From Chara braunii (taxonomy: Eukaryota; Streptophyta; Charophyceae; Charales; Characeae): a stretch of 24,697 nt of DNA. The translations under genes were made by a program, and so were the position numbers. The first letter of the stretch is position 1. Each line of letters starts with the position of its first letter. The stretch spans positions 7,959,781-7,984,477 of the forward strand of contig BFEA01000006.1 in assembly GCA_003427395.1 (NCBI GenBank). Reading direction: 5' to 3'. This document shows positions 1 through 9,552 of this stretch, one piece after another. Under the pieces are notes generated by a model that had not been told where the DNA came from, ran no database searches, and saw nothing but the letters and a program-made list of their open reading frames with translations.

Positions 1-413
1 CCAATCTTCTGCTCGGGCTCGTTCCACGGAATCACCTCCTCATTCCTCGGAACTTTCTCAGGCCGGTGCAGTCGTGTCAATCCATCCGCATTCCCATGTC
101 TCTCGTGCTTCCGATGACGGATGTCAAAGTCCATGTTCTGCAACACCGTTGCCCATCGCCCAATCATGCCCAAGTAATCCTTCGACTTCTTAAGAGCCAA
201 CAGGGGCTCATGATCAGTCACCAGGGTGATTTTTCGCCCATACAGGTAAGCACGAAAGTGACTGATTCCCTAGAGAGCCACATAGCATTCTCCCGTCGGA
301 GCGGCGTAGTTGCGCTTGCAGGCGGGTACTGATTTGGACGCATACTCCACCACACTCTCGAGTCCGCTTGGTCCCACCTGGGCAAGGATCGCCGAAATCG
401 CCTCTGGCTGCTA
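1..413 (-). pseudogene. Ty3/gypsy RNase H domain, partial and broken
   Basis: This continues the reverse transcriptase in the same reading frame on the minus strand. The frame reads ITD just before a UAG at 411-413, then a GECYVAL segment around 290, a second UAG at 270-272, and a TDHEPL segment around 210. These match the D, E and D metal-binding positions of retroelement RNase H, which removes the RNA strand during cDNA synthesis. The connection region continues to position 1 and is cut by the window edge, so integrase would lie to the left. Both stops sit where TGG (Trp) is expected, so each is explained by one G-to-A change on the coding strand. The family is clear; the copy is inactive. 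Confidence 0.85.
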
Positions 414-1574
414 GTCGGTGATGAGAACAAATGGTTTTTCGTGGTCCGGTCTTATAAGAATCGGAGCCGAAATGAGAGCAGCCTTGAGTTTGGAAAACGC
501 TTGATCGCACTCCGGCATCCAGATCAACGGTTGATCCTTGCGCAGGAGATTTGTGAGGGGTCCCGCAATCGCCACGAAGCCCTTGATAAATCTTCGGTAA
601 TACGAGTCTAGGCCCAGAAAGGCACGAACTTGCGTGATGGTGGTAGGCACTGGCGCGTCCCTGACAGATGCCACCTTCTGCGGCTCCGGTTGGAGTCCCT
701 TGTCTGTCACCACGTGCCCCAGGAAAGAAATGGTGGTGAGGAAAAACTGACACTTCTCAAGCGCCACCTTGAAACCTACATCTCGTAACGCATGCAGTGC
801 CCATTCGATGTGCTGCACGTGTCTCTCGTAGGAACTCGAATACACTAGGATGTCATCCATGTACACAATTACGCACTAGTTGATGATGCTTTGTGCCAAA
901 CGAGTCTTCCGTACGAAATTATGAAAAGTCATGTTCATGGCTCGCAGAAAAGTTGCAGGGGCATTGGAGATACCCATCGGACATTGAATCCATTGCCACG
1001 TGCCTTCGAAAAGCACAAACGCTGTTTTCGGTCGATCTTCCTCTCGGACAAGAAGATGATGGAACCCATGACGAACATCAAACTTGCTGAAAAATTGAGC
1101 ACTCCCAATCGCATCCAATAACTCATCAATCCGGGGGAGGGGATACACATCTTTAATCGTGATATCATTCAGCTTTCGATAATCAATGCAAATGCAAATC
1201 CCCCCAGCCTTCTTGGGTACTATCACTACAGGAAAAGACCATGGTCCTATAGCGGGTCCGATCCATCCATTAGCTTCGAACTCCTTAATCCGCTGAAAGG
1301 CGGACGCTCGTTGAGCTGGCGAGTATCGGTAGGGAGCGCAGTTAATGGGTGGATGATCTCCCGTGAGAATGGCATGTTCAATTACATTAGTTAACCCAAT
1401 ATCATTGCCATGCACGCTCAGCACTTTTGCGTAACTATTAAATACACAGATTAACGACTTCCGAAGTTCCGCAGGAACGTGACTCGGGGGGGGGATCGTT
1501 GATTCTCCGGACATATTAAGGGGCATATCGATCCAATCAACTGGCCGTTCCCACCGCTCGTGGACACTAGGCAA
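414..1574 (-). pseudogene. Ty3/gypsy reverse transcriptase, split by one stop
   Basis: Two open stretches in one frame (879-1574 and 414-866) form the RT, which copies element RNA into cDNA in virus-like particles. In the first, residue 166 is the catalytic Asp of SKFDVRHGF, followed by FLFEG-type and MGISNAPATF segments that match the family's palm motifs. The second opens with the YMDD catalytic box and continues through FLGH and AFLGLDSYYRRFI to the RNase H junction. A UAG at 876-878, ten codons or fewer before YMDD, interrupts it; TGG is the simplest ancestor. Position 1574 is not a true start, because the frame is open upstream to about 1605; it is an internal part of Pol. Assignment to Ty3/gypsy rests on the order protease, RT, RNase H and on the RT motifs. 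Confidence 0.9.
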
Positions 1575-1796
1575 GACGGAACTACTTGCTGCGAACAGAA
1601 AAGACAGTTGCTATCATCTGGGACTCAGCGGGGCTGATCATCTCCATTTCTTTAGTTTTTGCGTTAGTTTCTGAACCAACCGAAGTCGGTTTCACCGTTA
1701 GCCCTGTTAGATCCGTCATTTCTTGCATTAGATTCGGCACGTCACTTACCGGTGCCTCCGCTTCTTGTTTAATCAAGGCGATGGTGGCTCCTGTCG
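1575..1796 (-). other. Protease-RT linker with compensating frameshifts
   Basis: In the Gag-Pol frame this stretch holds several stops, but a different minus-strand frame is open from 1776 to 1582. It encodes an acidic, Thr/Ser/Glu-rich segment with no motif I recognise. The simplest reading is a variable linker with one indel near each end (about 1797 and 1590-1600). A second possibility is that the linker is simply noncoding debris. Confidence 0.5.
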
Positions 1797-2756
1797 TTAG
1801 TAATGATCGGGGTGGAAAAAACAGAAACGTCCAAATACTGTTCCGTTTGCTGATAACGCGTTCGTGAAGGAAAGAGCTCCCTCGTACAAGGTGCCAGGGG
1901 GTTCCAAATCATCAGCCAGATCGAAAACTTGTAATATGGGTTCCCTGAGGAGGACTGAAGGACTGACTTCGGTTGTCAGAGGTGTGAATGCACTGTCTTC
2001 AGAATCCACGTGGAAGCTTCGAGCGGTGTCGGGGCACACTCGAAACTCTTCGGGGGTTTCATGTCCGAAAAGTTCAACCAGATGCTTCCATTCCTCTTTA
2101 CTGGGCATCTCTTCTTCGTATTCTCGTTCCCTGATTCCATCCCCGAGGCGNGAGGGGGAGCACTCCTCGGGATCAATACCTCGGATCATCCCTATTTGGG
2201 GCGAGTTAGGAACCTGTTTTATCGTTCGGGTGGAAATCCGCAAAGGAATAGTCTGAGGGTTTCCCCCAGTTTGTGTGAGCACCAATTGTTTCGAATTGAA
2301 ATGCAGACGTGCGCCCACCGCCATTGCCCAAGGTAATCCCAACAATACAGAGTTGGAACGTACATCTATTACGAGCGCGTTAAAAAGGACGTGTACTCGT
2401 CCCACTTTTACAGCTACGTTCTCGATAACACCTACGATGTTTATTGCCTCCTCGTCGGCAGAGACATAGTTGTCTTTGCCAGATTGAGGAAGAATGGATC
2501 CAAGTCGTCCCGTCTTTTTGACAGTATCTAGCGATATGGCCATTGCAGAAGACCCGGTGTCGATAAGGGCGTTAAACGGCTTACCCCAAACTTCACAGTC
2601 ACATTCCGCACTTTTCCATAGTACCGGTCGAGCTCGTACGAAGTGGTCCTTTTCCGCTAACGAGATTGCTGTTATACGTGCAGCTTCGGGTTCAGGTTCT
2701 TTTGTATCTGGCTCAAAGGGTGCAACTTTCTCGCCTTCTTCCTTCTTCTTCAGCAT
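1797..2756 (-). pseudogene. Ty3/gypsy aspartic protease region
   Basis: A 319-residue open stretch in the same frame as Gag and RT. Residues 61-73 read FNALIDTGSSAMA, the DTG active-site loop of retropepsins, with Asp66 catalytic. A VLLGLPWA segment near residue 155 matches the hydrophobic-Gly motif that closes the fold. Retropepsins act as homodimers and cut Gag-Pol. The first 45 residues are Lys/Glu-rich. The start is not a real initiator: a UAG at 2787-2789 separates it from Gag in the same frame, so it was made as part of a polyprotein or the UAG is a mutation. One N lies inside, near 2151. The domain itself looks undamaged, but the element cannot be functional. Confidence 0.85.
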
Positions 2757-2786
2757 CCNTTGTATGCGTTCATAGGTGAAACACTT

Positions 2787-3965
2787 CTAATTTTTCTGGC
2801 AGTGTTGCAAAAGTTTATCGTTCGCTGCTTCAGATATGGTGAGCAGATGCCCTACGGGGATAGGAACGTGGATGTCTAACTGCTTGAGCGTTTTCATTAC
2901 ATCAATGTNTCCTGTTCGAAACTGTGGTCCTGGATTGGATTTGCGATTGACCCATTCGAGATCATCTGGGACTGATCGGATCGCTCTGATCATGCCTGCG
3001 AGATGGGGATACTCGAGAGGATCGACCACGTCTGCAGCGTCGGGGGAAGAAGCTCCCGATGTCGATGTCGTTGTCATCGAAGGGGAGGGCTGCTCTGTGG
3101 CACACGCCACGTGTTCTCTTCCTTGATCCGTATCCATCAAAGCGGCCACTCGTCCTTGGTTAAGGGCAACGGGGGGCGCGGCAGGGGGAGGCTGATTACG
3201 TTTCGACCGCGGACGGTCACGGGCGAAATGCCCGGGTTGCTTGCAGTTAAAGCATTCGATCTTCCCTGCTGGATTAACTAGATGAGGGAACTGAGGCGCG
3301 AACCCTNGAGCAGGCAAGATTCGCAAAAACGAAAATGATGCAAGGGCAGTCCGAGCAGGAGCTGGGTTAGGCTTAATGAGCCTGCTCATTATCTGTTCCA
3401 TCCGTTCCATATGAGCAGTTTGCATTTGGATCAAGTTGCTCATCCATTCGGACTGCTTGGTAGTAGCTGTATGGATCATCTGGGCAAGGTGTAGATTGGT
3501 TACGGCCGGCGAGGGGGGTTCAGATGAAGTTCTGCTTCTAACGGTTGCGATCGATTGATTCACCGGGGGAGATGGAGGAGAAGCAATCGGGATATCGGAA
3601 ACGATCCCGTCGGGAAGGTCATGGTCGGGGCGGGGATAAAACCGTTCGACCGCCTGTAGCCATGATTGCCTTTTGGCCGTTACATCCCGTATGGTATCTG
3701 TAATATCCTCGTCTCCCTGGCTGATATATTTTTTTGTATCAGCCAAGTCTAGNTCTAACGCTTTAATGATGATAGCCGATAACTGGGTTGTTTTCGGCGG
3801 GACCTTTTTCTGCAGTTTCCCTTTCAAGGTCGGACTTCNAAGGTGATCAATAAACAAATCTCGAGCGGATTTCTCGTCTCGCCCAGATTTATCCGATGTG
3901 GTTTGAAACCGATCAACGAAATCNGGTAACAGTTCCCCTGATCCTTGGGGCCGATTTTTGAGCAC
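2787..3965 (-). pseudogene. Ty3/gypsy Gag C-terminal part with damaged zinc knuckle
   Basis: A 392-residue open stretch continuing Gag. A Pro/Ser-rich middle (about 120-160) precedes a helical, Met/Gln-rich stretch (165-195) and a nucleocapsid knuckle at residues 238-251 (3213-3254): Cys238, Cys241 and His246 are present but the fourth ligand is Arg251 instead of Cys, so the motif is CX2CX4HX4R. A single TGT-to-CGT change explains this. The knuckle normally binds element RNA for packaging. Several Ns fall inside. The UAG that ends it (2787-2789) is followed by AAG TGT, not by a readthrough context that I know. UGA at 3969-3971 separates this part from the N-terminal Gag. Confidence 0.8.
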
Positions 3966-3968
3966 GTA

Positions 3969-4223
3969 TCATGCGGCATCCTCATTAACCGTATCGAATC
4001 GAGCCAAAAAGGCTTGCTTGAAGGTATTCCAATCTACCCACGTATGTTTTCTAAACCAGTCATGTGACGTATTGCGAAGTAGCAATGTCAGAACGCGGGG
4101 AAGATCGGTTGCACTGTAATTTTGAGCTTCAACAGCTTCCAGCCAAGCCTCCGGATGGGTATGGTTAGGGAAGAAGGGAAAGGGGGCAGGGATGCTAACG
4201 ATCACCCTAGTACCGTCCACCAT
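3969..4223 (-). pseudogene. Ty3/gypsy Gag N-terminal part
   Basis: Starts at an ATG at 4221-4223 and runs 84 codons to UGA at 3969-3971, in frame with the downstream Gag piece. It carries the pattern of the retrotransposon Gag capsid domain, with spaced aromatic and basic residues (HDWFRKHTWVDWNTFKQAF). The frame is open upstream of this ATG to about 4320, so the start is uncertain. The UGA is most simply a former CGA (Arg), a C-to-T change at a CpG. Capsid assembly is the expected role. Confidence 0.75.
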
Positions 4224-4346
4224 TGGTATTGCTGCTGCAGCCGCGCTAGACTGAGACCTGGTTACNGGGCGATCTCGNCGAGCTAGTTGAGGGTCTCTCC
4301 TACCTCTCGCCAGTTCGACTTACTATCATCAGAACCGNCANATGTC

Positions 4347-4359
4347 GGCTCCAATACCA
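4347..4359 (-). other. Primer-binding site of the gypsy element
   Basis: Read on the minus strand this is TGGTATTGGAGCC, which matches 11 of 13 bases of the plant initiator-tRNA-Met primer-binding site (TGGTATCAGAGCC, from memory). It lies about 125 bases upstream of the Gag ATG, as expected just downstream of a 5' LTR. The LTR end would be about 4360-4371. Confidence 0.6.
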
Positions 4360-4582
4360 ACCTCACGCCCTGTGCTGTCTTTCGTTCNGAGTGTTAGCTG
4401 TGCGGAAAAGAGGCCCNNAAAAACAGCAAGNTGGGGTGTGCCAAGGATTTTTGGAAATTGAGTGTGGGGACACATACGGAACTGAAATCCCTCCGTGTTA
4501 GTTCGATGGAGCAAGTCGATCGTTTTCGCGCGTCGCGGAATGCGCGCGCGGTCAAGGCGGGAAGAGAGGGAAAAATCCAAAT

Positions 4583-5131
4583 TCAATCCAAAAAGTATTG
4601 TCGTGCCTCCCACCGGGCTACAGCGCATTGTTTAGAATAGAAAGTCTTGGGCACGCTTCGCGTGTCTTGTTTTCGTATCAAGTCTCTTCGTTGTTCGCTG
4701 ATTAGTTCCAAGTCTGGCGTGGAGGGTCTCAGCCGCGTGGCTCTTTTTTTATACCCGTCTTCGCTCCGCACACGGTAGTGAAAACCCCTGGACTCGTTGC
4801 TCTCAAAACGCTGACATTCGGTGCACAGAGTGCGCGACCAGTGGGGTTCTACTGCCGTCCACGGAATGACGATCATCTCGTTAAATGGCAACAACACCGA
4901 GTAAGGTGGGAAGTTCGTATCGATAATGACAAACCCGACTTCTACGAACCCAGAACAGCGGTAAGCCGGAGGGAAGTAATACTGCCCGCCAATTTGTGCA
5001 ACGGCTTCTCGTACGTCCCACTCACACACACGTGTCATTTTCTCACTGTAGGGAAAGGGTCGCGTTGGGATGGGAGATACGGGAGGCTGACGCCCAATCG
5101 AAGGGTATTTATCAGTCCACATGTCAATCAA
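4583..5131 (-). CDS. Unrecognised 182-codon open frame overlapping the putative LTR
   Basis: A long minus-strand frame starting with ATG. The product is mixed in composition with many aromatic residues, has a CTEC pair near residue 100 and a basic C-terminus, and matches no family I know. Its downstream end overlaps the TATA box and the R-U5 stretch of the putative LTR, so it may be chance. A captured or LTR-encoded reading frame cannot be excluded. Confidence 0.2.
   Translation of the reverse strand: MIDMWTDKYPSIGRQPPVSPIPTRPFPYSEKMTRVCEWDVREAVAQIGGQYYFPPAYRCSGFVEVGFVIIDTNFPPYSVLLPFNEMIVIPWTAVEPHWSRTLCTECQRFESNESRGFHYRVRSEDGYKKRATRLRPSTPDLELISEQRRDLIRKQDTRSVPKTFYSKQCAVARWEARQYFLD
4744..4753 (-). 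promoter_or_regulatory. TATA box in the putative gypsy LTR
   Basis: The minus strand reads TATAAAAAAA, preceded by GC-rich sequence. If it is the LTR promoter, transcription would start about 30 bases downstream (near 4715) and give an R-U5 leader of roughly 350 bases to the primer-binding site. Position and match support it; no initiator was identified. Confidence 0.4.
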
Positions 5132-5281
5132 TCACAAAATATCTTGAGACGTCATTAAGAACAAAAGCGATTCGCATGTCCCCCAATCAATCTTTTTGAC
5201 ACAAGAGAGAGAGAGCAAACACAGATCAGCTTGATCACGCATATGACTACGGGTTCGATCAGTTCAACACAACGTTGGTCC

Positions 5282-5311
5282 CTAGGCGCCTTGTTTCTCA
5301 AGGCCGCCTAG
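5282..5311. repeat. 12-bp inverted repeat (hairpin)
   Basis: CTAGGCG then CCTTG, a 5-base loop, CAAGG, one bulged C, and CGCCTAG. The stem is complete except for the bulge. It lies in intergenic DNA with no poly-T after it, so a terminator role is not supported. Confidence 0.6.
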
Positions 5312-5678
5312 TGGCTCGACTGATGATGTCGTGCAGCATAAGGCAGATGGCATGCGCAGTGCAAACAAAACTACAGATCTAAACACTCTTGTATTCTTGA
5401 ACAAAATTCCGACGACAATCGTCTAATCAACAAAAGAGTCACACATTCCATACACGCATTCACTGTGGACGGTGCGAAAATGAGACATACACAGGAACAG
5501 ATGGGCCGCATAGCACAGTACACACGCATCCATCGTTCACAAGACAAGAACGCGGGGTCCTTGCGTAAGAGGATTACTCAGGAAACTAATGGAAGAGTTC
5601 CGGAAGAAGTTCTTTCACACAGAAGGCCGATTCATTCCCATTCAAGAGAGGGACAATCATTCAGACGCATTGTCATTT

Positions 5679-5680
<2 letters not shown>

Positions 5681-5774
<94 letters not shown>

Positions 5775-5775
5775 G
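5681..5775. repeat. (GA)n microsatellite
   Basis: About 90 bases of nearly pure GA, with single interruptions at about 5709 and 5768. Open frames across it encode only Arg-Glu or Ser-Leu dipeptides and are not genes. Confidence 0.97.
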
Positions 5776-7100
5776 TGATGACCAGATCTGAGAGAAAGAC
5801 ATTCGACATGACCACCATGCACTGACGCCAAAGATAAAGGTCCGCAACAAAAAGGCGCATTCACCGTTAATTCCAATATGGCCCCAGGCCAATCACTCAC
5901 TCAACTCCAATCATCGATCCTCATACCCGCACCGACGATCCCGGCCGTCGCGTGCTAGCTCCCACCACTGCGATCGTCACCCCGCTGTCCTAAACTCGAC
6001 ACGGTTCGCCCGGATCCCACAATCCGTCGTGGCGATCAAGCGCGCAACCGGCCAGCCTATCGTCAGTCCGATCGGACTTTTCGACTCGCATCAATCCACT
6101 CTGCCTAGCCACTGCTTCCCGGAAGTTGGCTTAGGAGTCGAGAATGTAAGAGAGAGGTTTGCGGACACGCTTGCGGGCTTTATAGTTGCGACAGGGGAGA
6201 TAGAAGGGGGAGAAGGCGACAGGAAAGTTGAGGTGTAAGAGGAGAAGCAGGAGGAGAAGACTTTGAGAAGAGTGTTCTACGAACGCCATGCTGATCCCTC
6301 GGAACTCAAGGTTCAACAAATCAGATTCGTCGCGCGATAGGAAAGTCCTATCGATCCACGCACCTGATTGGCGAGCGAGAGTTATCAGGGGATCGACCGG
6401 CATCGTACGCCAGACTTAGAGGGTGAGAAGAGAAAAGGCGCGAGAGGTGGTGCAAGACGGGTCCAAGATTCAGATGATCAAGAGGGAAAATGGGCGCGCG
6501 AAAGCAAGGCGAAGAGGGAGAGAGGGAGAAGGAAAAAGAGTTACGGGGAGAGAGAAAAAGGAGGGAGAAGGGAAGGGAGGCGCGGGAGGGGACGATNCGG
6601 GGGACAGAGAGGAGGAAGTTTTTGCATGCACGGCGCCGTCAACAAAAGAAAGAAAAAGGCACCGAAACAGTTACAGCTGGCTCCTATCCTAATTCAAAAT
6701 TGAAATCACCATATTCGCGCACGAAAAAGCGACGCGGGAAAATAAAATCCTACGCTTATTTGTATTCTCGCAGAATTCCGAGAGTTTTCCCCGACACGCC
6801 CAACAACATTCACACACCCAAAAAGGACACGTCGAAGTTCCGCTTATCCCGGAATTCGCAACTACCGAGCCCAATTCCCAATGAGCTCGCTAAGGCGCAT
6901 GTAAATTCCCATGTATTTCTCGACTTTGCAAAAAGAAAAGCAGAACTCAGCAGTCGAAAAAGCTCTCAAAAAGGAAAATGCAGCACCAGAAACCAAGAAA
7001 TCAAAATGGGGCTTTCCTGGGGTGGGTATGATACAAGCAAAAGAAAGAGTACGAAACATGGCATGGGGTCCGGGAGTGGTTCGCCACACTGCGATGCGTA
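5776..7100. other. No recognisable gene; purine-rich tract at 6421-6620
   Basis: Several short frames are open but none has a recognisable motif. From about 6421 to 6620 the plus strand is strongly purine-rich (GAGAAG, GGAGGG and AGAGGGAG runs), which by itself produces Lys/Arg/Glu-rich frames. The stretch 6700-7100 is AT-richer with no motif. An old mobile element or an untranslated region is possible, but nothing seen decides it. Confidence 0.6.
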
Positions 7101-7137
7101 GATTTTAGGACTTTTCGTGAGTCTGACAGCTCTAGAA

Positions 7138-7170
7138 CGACTCTAGATATTTTTCACGAGTCTAGAGTTG
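7138..7170. repeat. 10-bp inverted repeat
   Basis: CGACTCTAGA at 7138-7147 pairs with TCTAGAGTTG at 7161-7170 (one G-T pair), loop 13 bases. It is surrounded by several CTAGA words and is followed by GCAGCGAGCCCCG, similar to the right arm of the fold-back at 7857-7882. Confidence 0.5.
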
Positions 7171-7555
7171 TGCAGCGAGCCCCGAAGTCTAGTATTTCTT
7201 TATTACGTTCAGCCCCTAGGGCGGGTGTACGGCTGCCCTTGCGATTTTTCTCAAATCGAGGGTAGTGGAACGAGGCCCAAACTCTTCGCTGCCTTTGCAC
7301 CTCTGCTTCTGCGACGTGGTCCTCCCTCCCTCCGGACGGTGCCTCCGCGCCATGCGCGGTACGAGCTGCCTCGCATAGTCATCCCCACAGCCTCCAAGGC
7401 TACAATCTCCTACCCCCTGGCTGAGACGGACCGGTAGTTGCGAGGGGTCGTGGTAGTGTAGGTCTAGTGGTCGTTTGATTAGGTCGTTCGGGTTTGTTGT
7501 GGACGGTGACCCGGTTTTCCTTTTAGGGGAAGAATGAATTGTATGGTAATGGGTA

Positions 7556-7705
7556 TAAAATGGGTAGTGAGGGGTCATGACGGATAATGAAAAGTTGCGA
7601 CGACTCCGCGAAATTCTTTGCAGTCATTTTTTCGTTCGATTTGTGGAAAATGGGTAGGTAGTGAGGGGTCATGAAAGTTGCCGCGACTCCGCGAATTCTT
7701 TGCGG
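7556..7705. repeat. Imperfect tandem duplication, two units
   Basis: A unit beginning AAAATGGGTAG and ending with CTCCGCGAA-TTCTTTGC occurs at about 7556-7621 and again at 7647-7705. The second lacks a dozen bases and has point differences. Both contain GTGAGGGGTCATGA. No function is evident. Confidence 0.8.
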
Positions 7706-7748
7706 AAAAAAACAAAAACTTTCGAAAGCCTGTGCGATGAAGCGTTTG

Positions 7749-7882
7749 GGCTTCGCTCCACTACTCTCGACACGTGCAAAATGAGAAGTTCAAGACGAGA
7801 GTAAATCTTCCGCAAGAACGTGGAAAGATACACCGCCATGGTTTTTGTCTTTGGTACATGTCGAGAGTTGTGGAGCGACGCC
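7749..7882. repeat. Fold-back element with ~26-bp inverted arms
   Basis: The left arm (7749-7775) pairs with the right arm (7857-7882) at 23 of 26 positions; both contain the GCTCCAC / GTGGAGC and CTCTCGACA / TGTCGAGAG blocks. Weaker pairing continues inwards through CAAAA / TTTGG. Inside, AATCTTCCGC and GTGGAAAGAT (about 7804-7829) form a nested hairpin. The size (134 bp) suits a small inverted-repeat (MITE-like) element or a plant-type microRNA precursor; no target-site duplication was found, so both remain open. Confidence 0.6.
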
Positions 7883-7885
7883 TCT

Positions 7886-8701
7886 TGTTAGTCTTCCGTT
7901 TTTTGTTTTCTTTACTTTTTTTTGGTTTTGAGATATTCTTTTCTTACTCAATATCCCAGCGTCTATACAGATATAATGTATTGTAACTTGGACATGATAG
8001 CTGGTGGCTTTGCGTGGGCGGGAAGTCAGGATTTTATGGGCTTTAAAGGGGGGGGGGTGATTTGCAGACTTCGTTTTTTTTTTTTTTTGCTCTGAGAAAG
8101 AGAACTTGAAATGTAAAATTTGAATATTGTGGTGCATCTGACAGGAACGCTTCCGCGTCTGTCGGATGGCCTGCTAAAGGCATCATGAGATACATCGCGA
8201 GGAATGTATCCCAATACCCGTTACTTGTTCATCCTCGTGAATGTGTTCGTGGACACATTTTATTGCCATGGTACATCACTATGAAGACTTACGTGAAGGA
8301 GATCGTACCAACCCATGAATTCGGGTGCACAACTATTCTTCATAGTTTAAGGTGCTATTTCAATTCATTTTAAATCAGAAAACGATCCATTCATACAAAT
8401 AAAAAATCACTTTGTATTTTTTAAAAAACCATTAAACTGTGTCACAGGGAACGCGAGACTTGTTTTCTTGTTTATTTTTTTTCTCGCTCCTAGCCTAAAC
8501 TACTGTTCCTTGCATTTGTTACACCGGAAACAAAAAACAAAAAAAACAAAAAAACAAAGATTTTTTCCCGAGATGCCCCTGAAGTTTTCAATTATTTCTG
8601 ATTTGCCCCTCATACGACCGACTTACCCTGATATGCCCGTGGGCCTCTGAACTCTCGTGCAGACCCATGTCAGTGAGGGGCACAACGTTTCCGAATATCG
8701 C
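7886..8701. other. No recognisable gene; AT-rich with homopolymers
   Basis: Holds poly-T and poly-G runs (about 8046-8088), an A-rich CAAAA repeat (8528-8560) and three short related words (GATGCCCCT, TTTGCCCCT, ATATGCCCG) at 8570-8640. Nothing codes convincingly. The retroelement unit begins at 8702. Confidence 0.6.
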
Positions 8702-8712
8702 TGTCGGTGCGA

Positions 8713-8730
8713 ATACCCTTACAAGGGTAT
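8713..8730. repeat. Near-terminal palindrome of the LTR
   Basis: ATACCCTT, a 2-base centre, then AAGGGTAT: a perfect 8-bp inverted repeat 11 bases inside the LTR start. It is unchanged in the second copy (about 21849-21866). It could be a protein-binding site near the end of the cDNA; this is inference. Confidence 0.7.
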
Positions 8731-9164
8731 CCGCCCTGTTTTTTTGCAAACGACAGAAAATAAGTTTGGCTTAAAGCTTAAGTATACAGCGCGAGGCGCG
8801 GCTGCGTCTGTGATTTACGTTGACCGAATGGTTGACTGAATAAAGAGTGTGTGGGCGCGCGGATATGAGGCGCGCGTGACCCCTTTATTTTGTTGATTAT
8901 TGAAGAGCCAGCGTGATCGCCGACCGGATTTATTCCTGATTAAACTAGGATTAAAGAGGTTTTGCTCTCTGATTGGTGCGTTTACTTGTGACCTGCGCAT
9001 GCATATGGAGGACGACGTCGACGACGGCATGATCCGGTTTAGTCGCGCAGTGGGGGCGGAGGTTGGCGGTTGACAGTTCGGTCGATAAGCTGATATGTGG
9101 GGTTAGAACGTTTCGGTAGATTGGCGCGTCGCGCAGTGTCCATTTATTTAGGCTTCCATCAGAG

Positions 9165-9367
9165 CTAGACCCAGCTTTGGGCCTAGCGCTATTGGTTACA
9201 ACGTCGGACTTCCACCAGGGAGGTCTAGGGATCGAGACCAGCCAGCGATGGCGTAGGAGTATCGAAAAGGCGAGGGGAGCCTAGGGGTTGAGGGCCCGAC
9301 AGGGCTATTCCCATTGGGTTCTCATCGACGGCGTCAGAATAGTGTTAGTGCTTTTCTTTTTTTTATT
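9165..9367 (+). repeat. tRNA/SINE-like segment with Pol III A and B boxes inside the LTR
   Basis: TAGCGCTATTGG at 9184-9195 resembles a Pol III A box, and GATCGAGAC at 9230-9238 fits the B-box consensus GWTCRANNC, at tRNA-like spacing. The B box sits in a GGTCT...AGACC stem like a T arm. About 110 bases of non-tRNA body follow, then a T-rich tail (9352-9364), as in tRNA-derived SINEs. TTTATTT-like words flank both sides (about 9146 and 9362), a possible target duplication. The LTR copy at about 22303-22506 keeps both boxes. It may be an old SINE insertion now part of the LTR; no intact tRNA cloverleaf could be drawn. Confidence 0.5.
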
Positions 9368-9382
9368 TGTCATATTCTGACG
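9332..9382. repeat. 10-bp inverted repeat around the T-rich tail
   Basis: CGTCAGAATA (9332-9341) and TATTCTGACG (9373-9382) pair perfectly across the T-rich stretch. In the second copy the last pair becomes G-T, so pairing is kept in RNA. Confidence 0.6.
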
Positions 9383-9552
9383 ACCAATAGCTCCTAAACA
9401 ATTTTCATTTTTATTTTTATTATCATTTTATTGTAACGCCCGATTTAGAGGCCGCCACGGCAGTCGAGGACGTTGATTGCGCGCCTCCTATGATTGACCT
9501 ACGGGATTCCGTGTGTTCGAAACACCAGCGAAGTTTCTCTACTAGGGTTGTT

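Larger units (their letters stand above)
4360..5150 (-). repeat. Putative 5' LTR of the gypsy element, right edge uncertain
   Basis: Placed by position: it lies immediately upstream of the primer-binding site and holds a TATA box about 390 bases before it. The partner LTR is left of the window, so the outer boundary cannot be set and 5150 is only a guess. Several Ns lie at 4338-4432. Confidence 0.4.

Noticed and set aside
2787-2789. Programmed UAG readthrough between Gag and protease
   Set aside because: The frame is right for it, but the following bases (AAG TGT) are not a known readthrough context and other stops in the element are clearly mutations.
5657-5900. Ser-Leu and Arg-Glu dipeptide frames
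   Set aside because: These are translations of the (GA)n microsatellite.
9030-9076. ATCCGGTT followed by TGGCGGTTGAC, as in 25S rRNA
   Set aside because: Two short words at roughly right spacing, but the sequence between and around them does not align; kept out of the rRNA-derived call.
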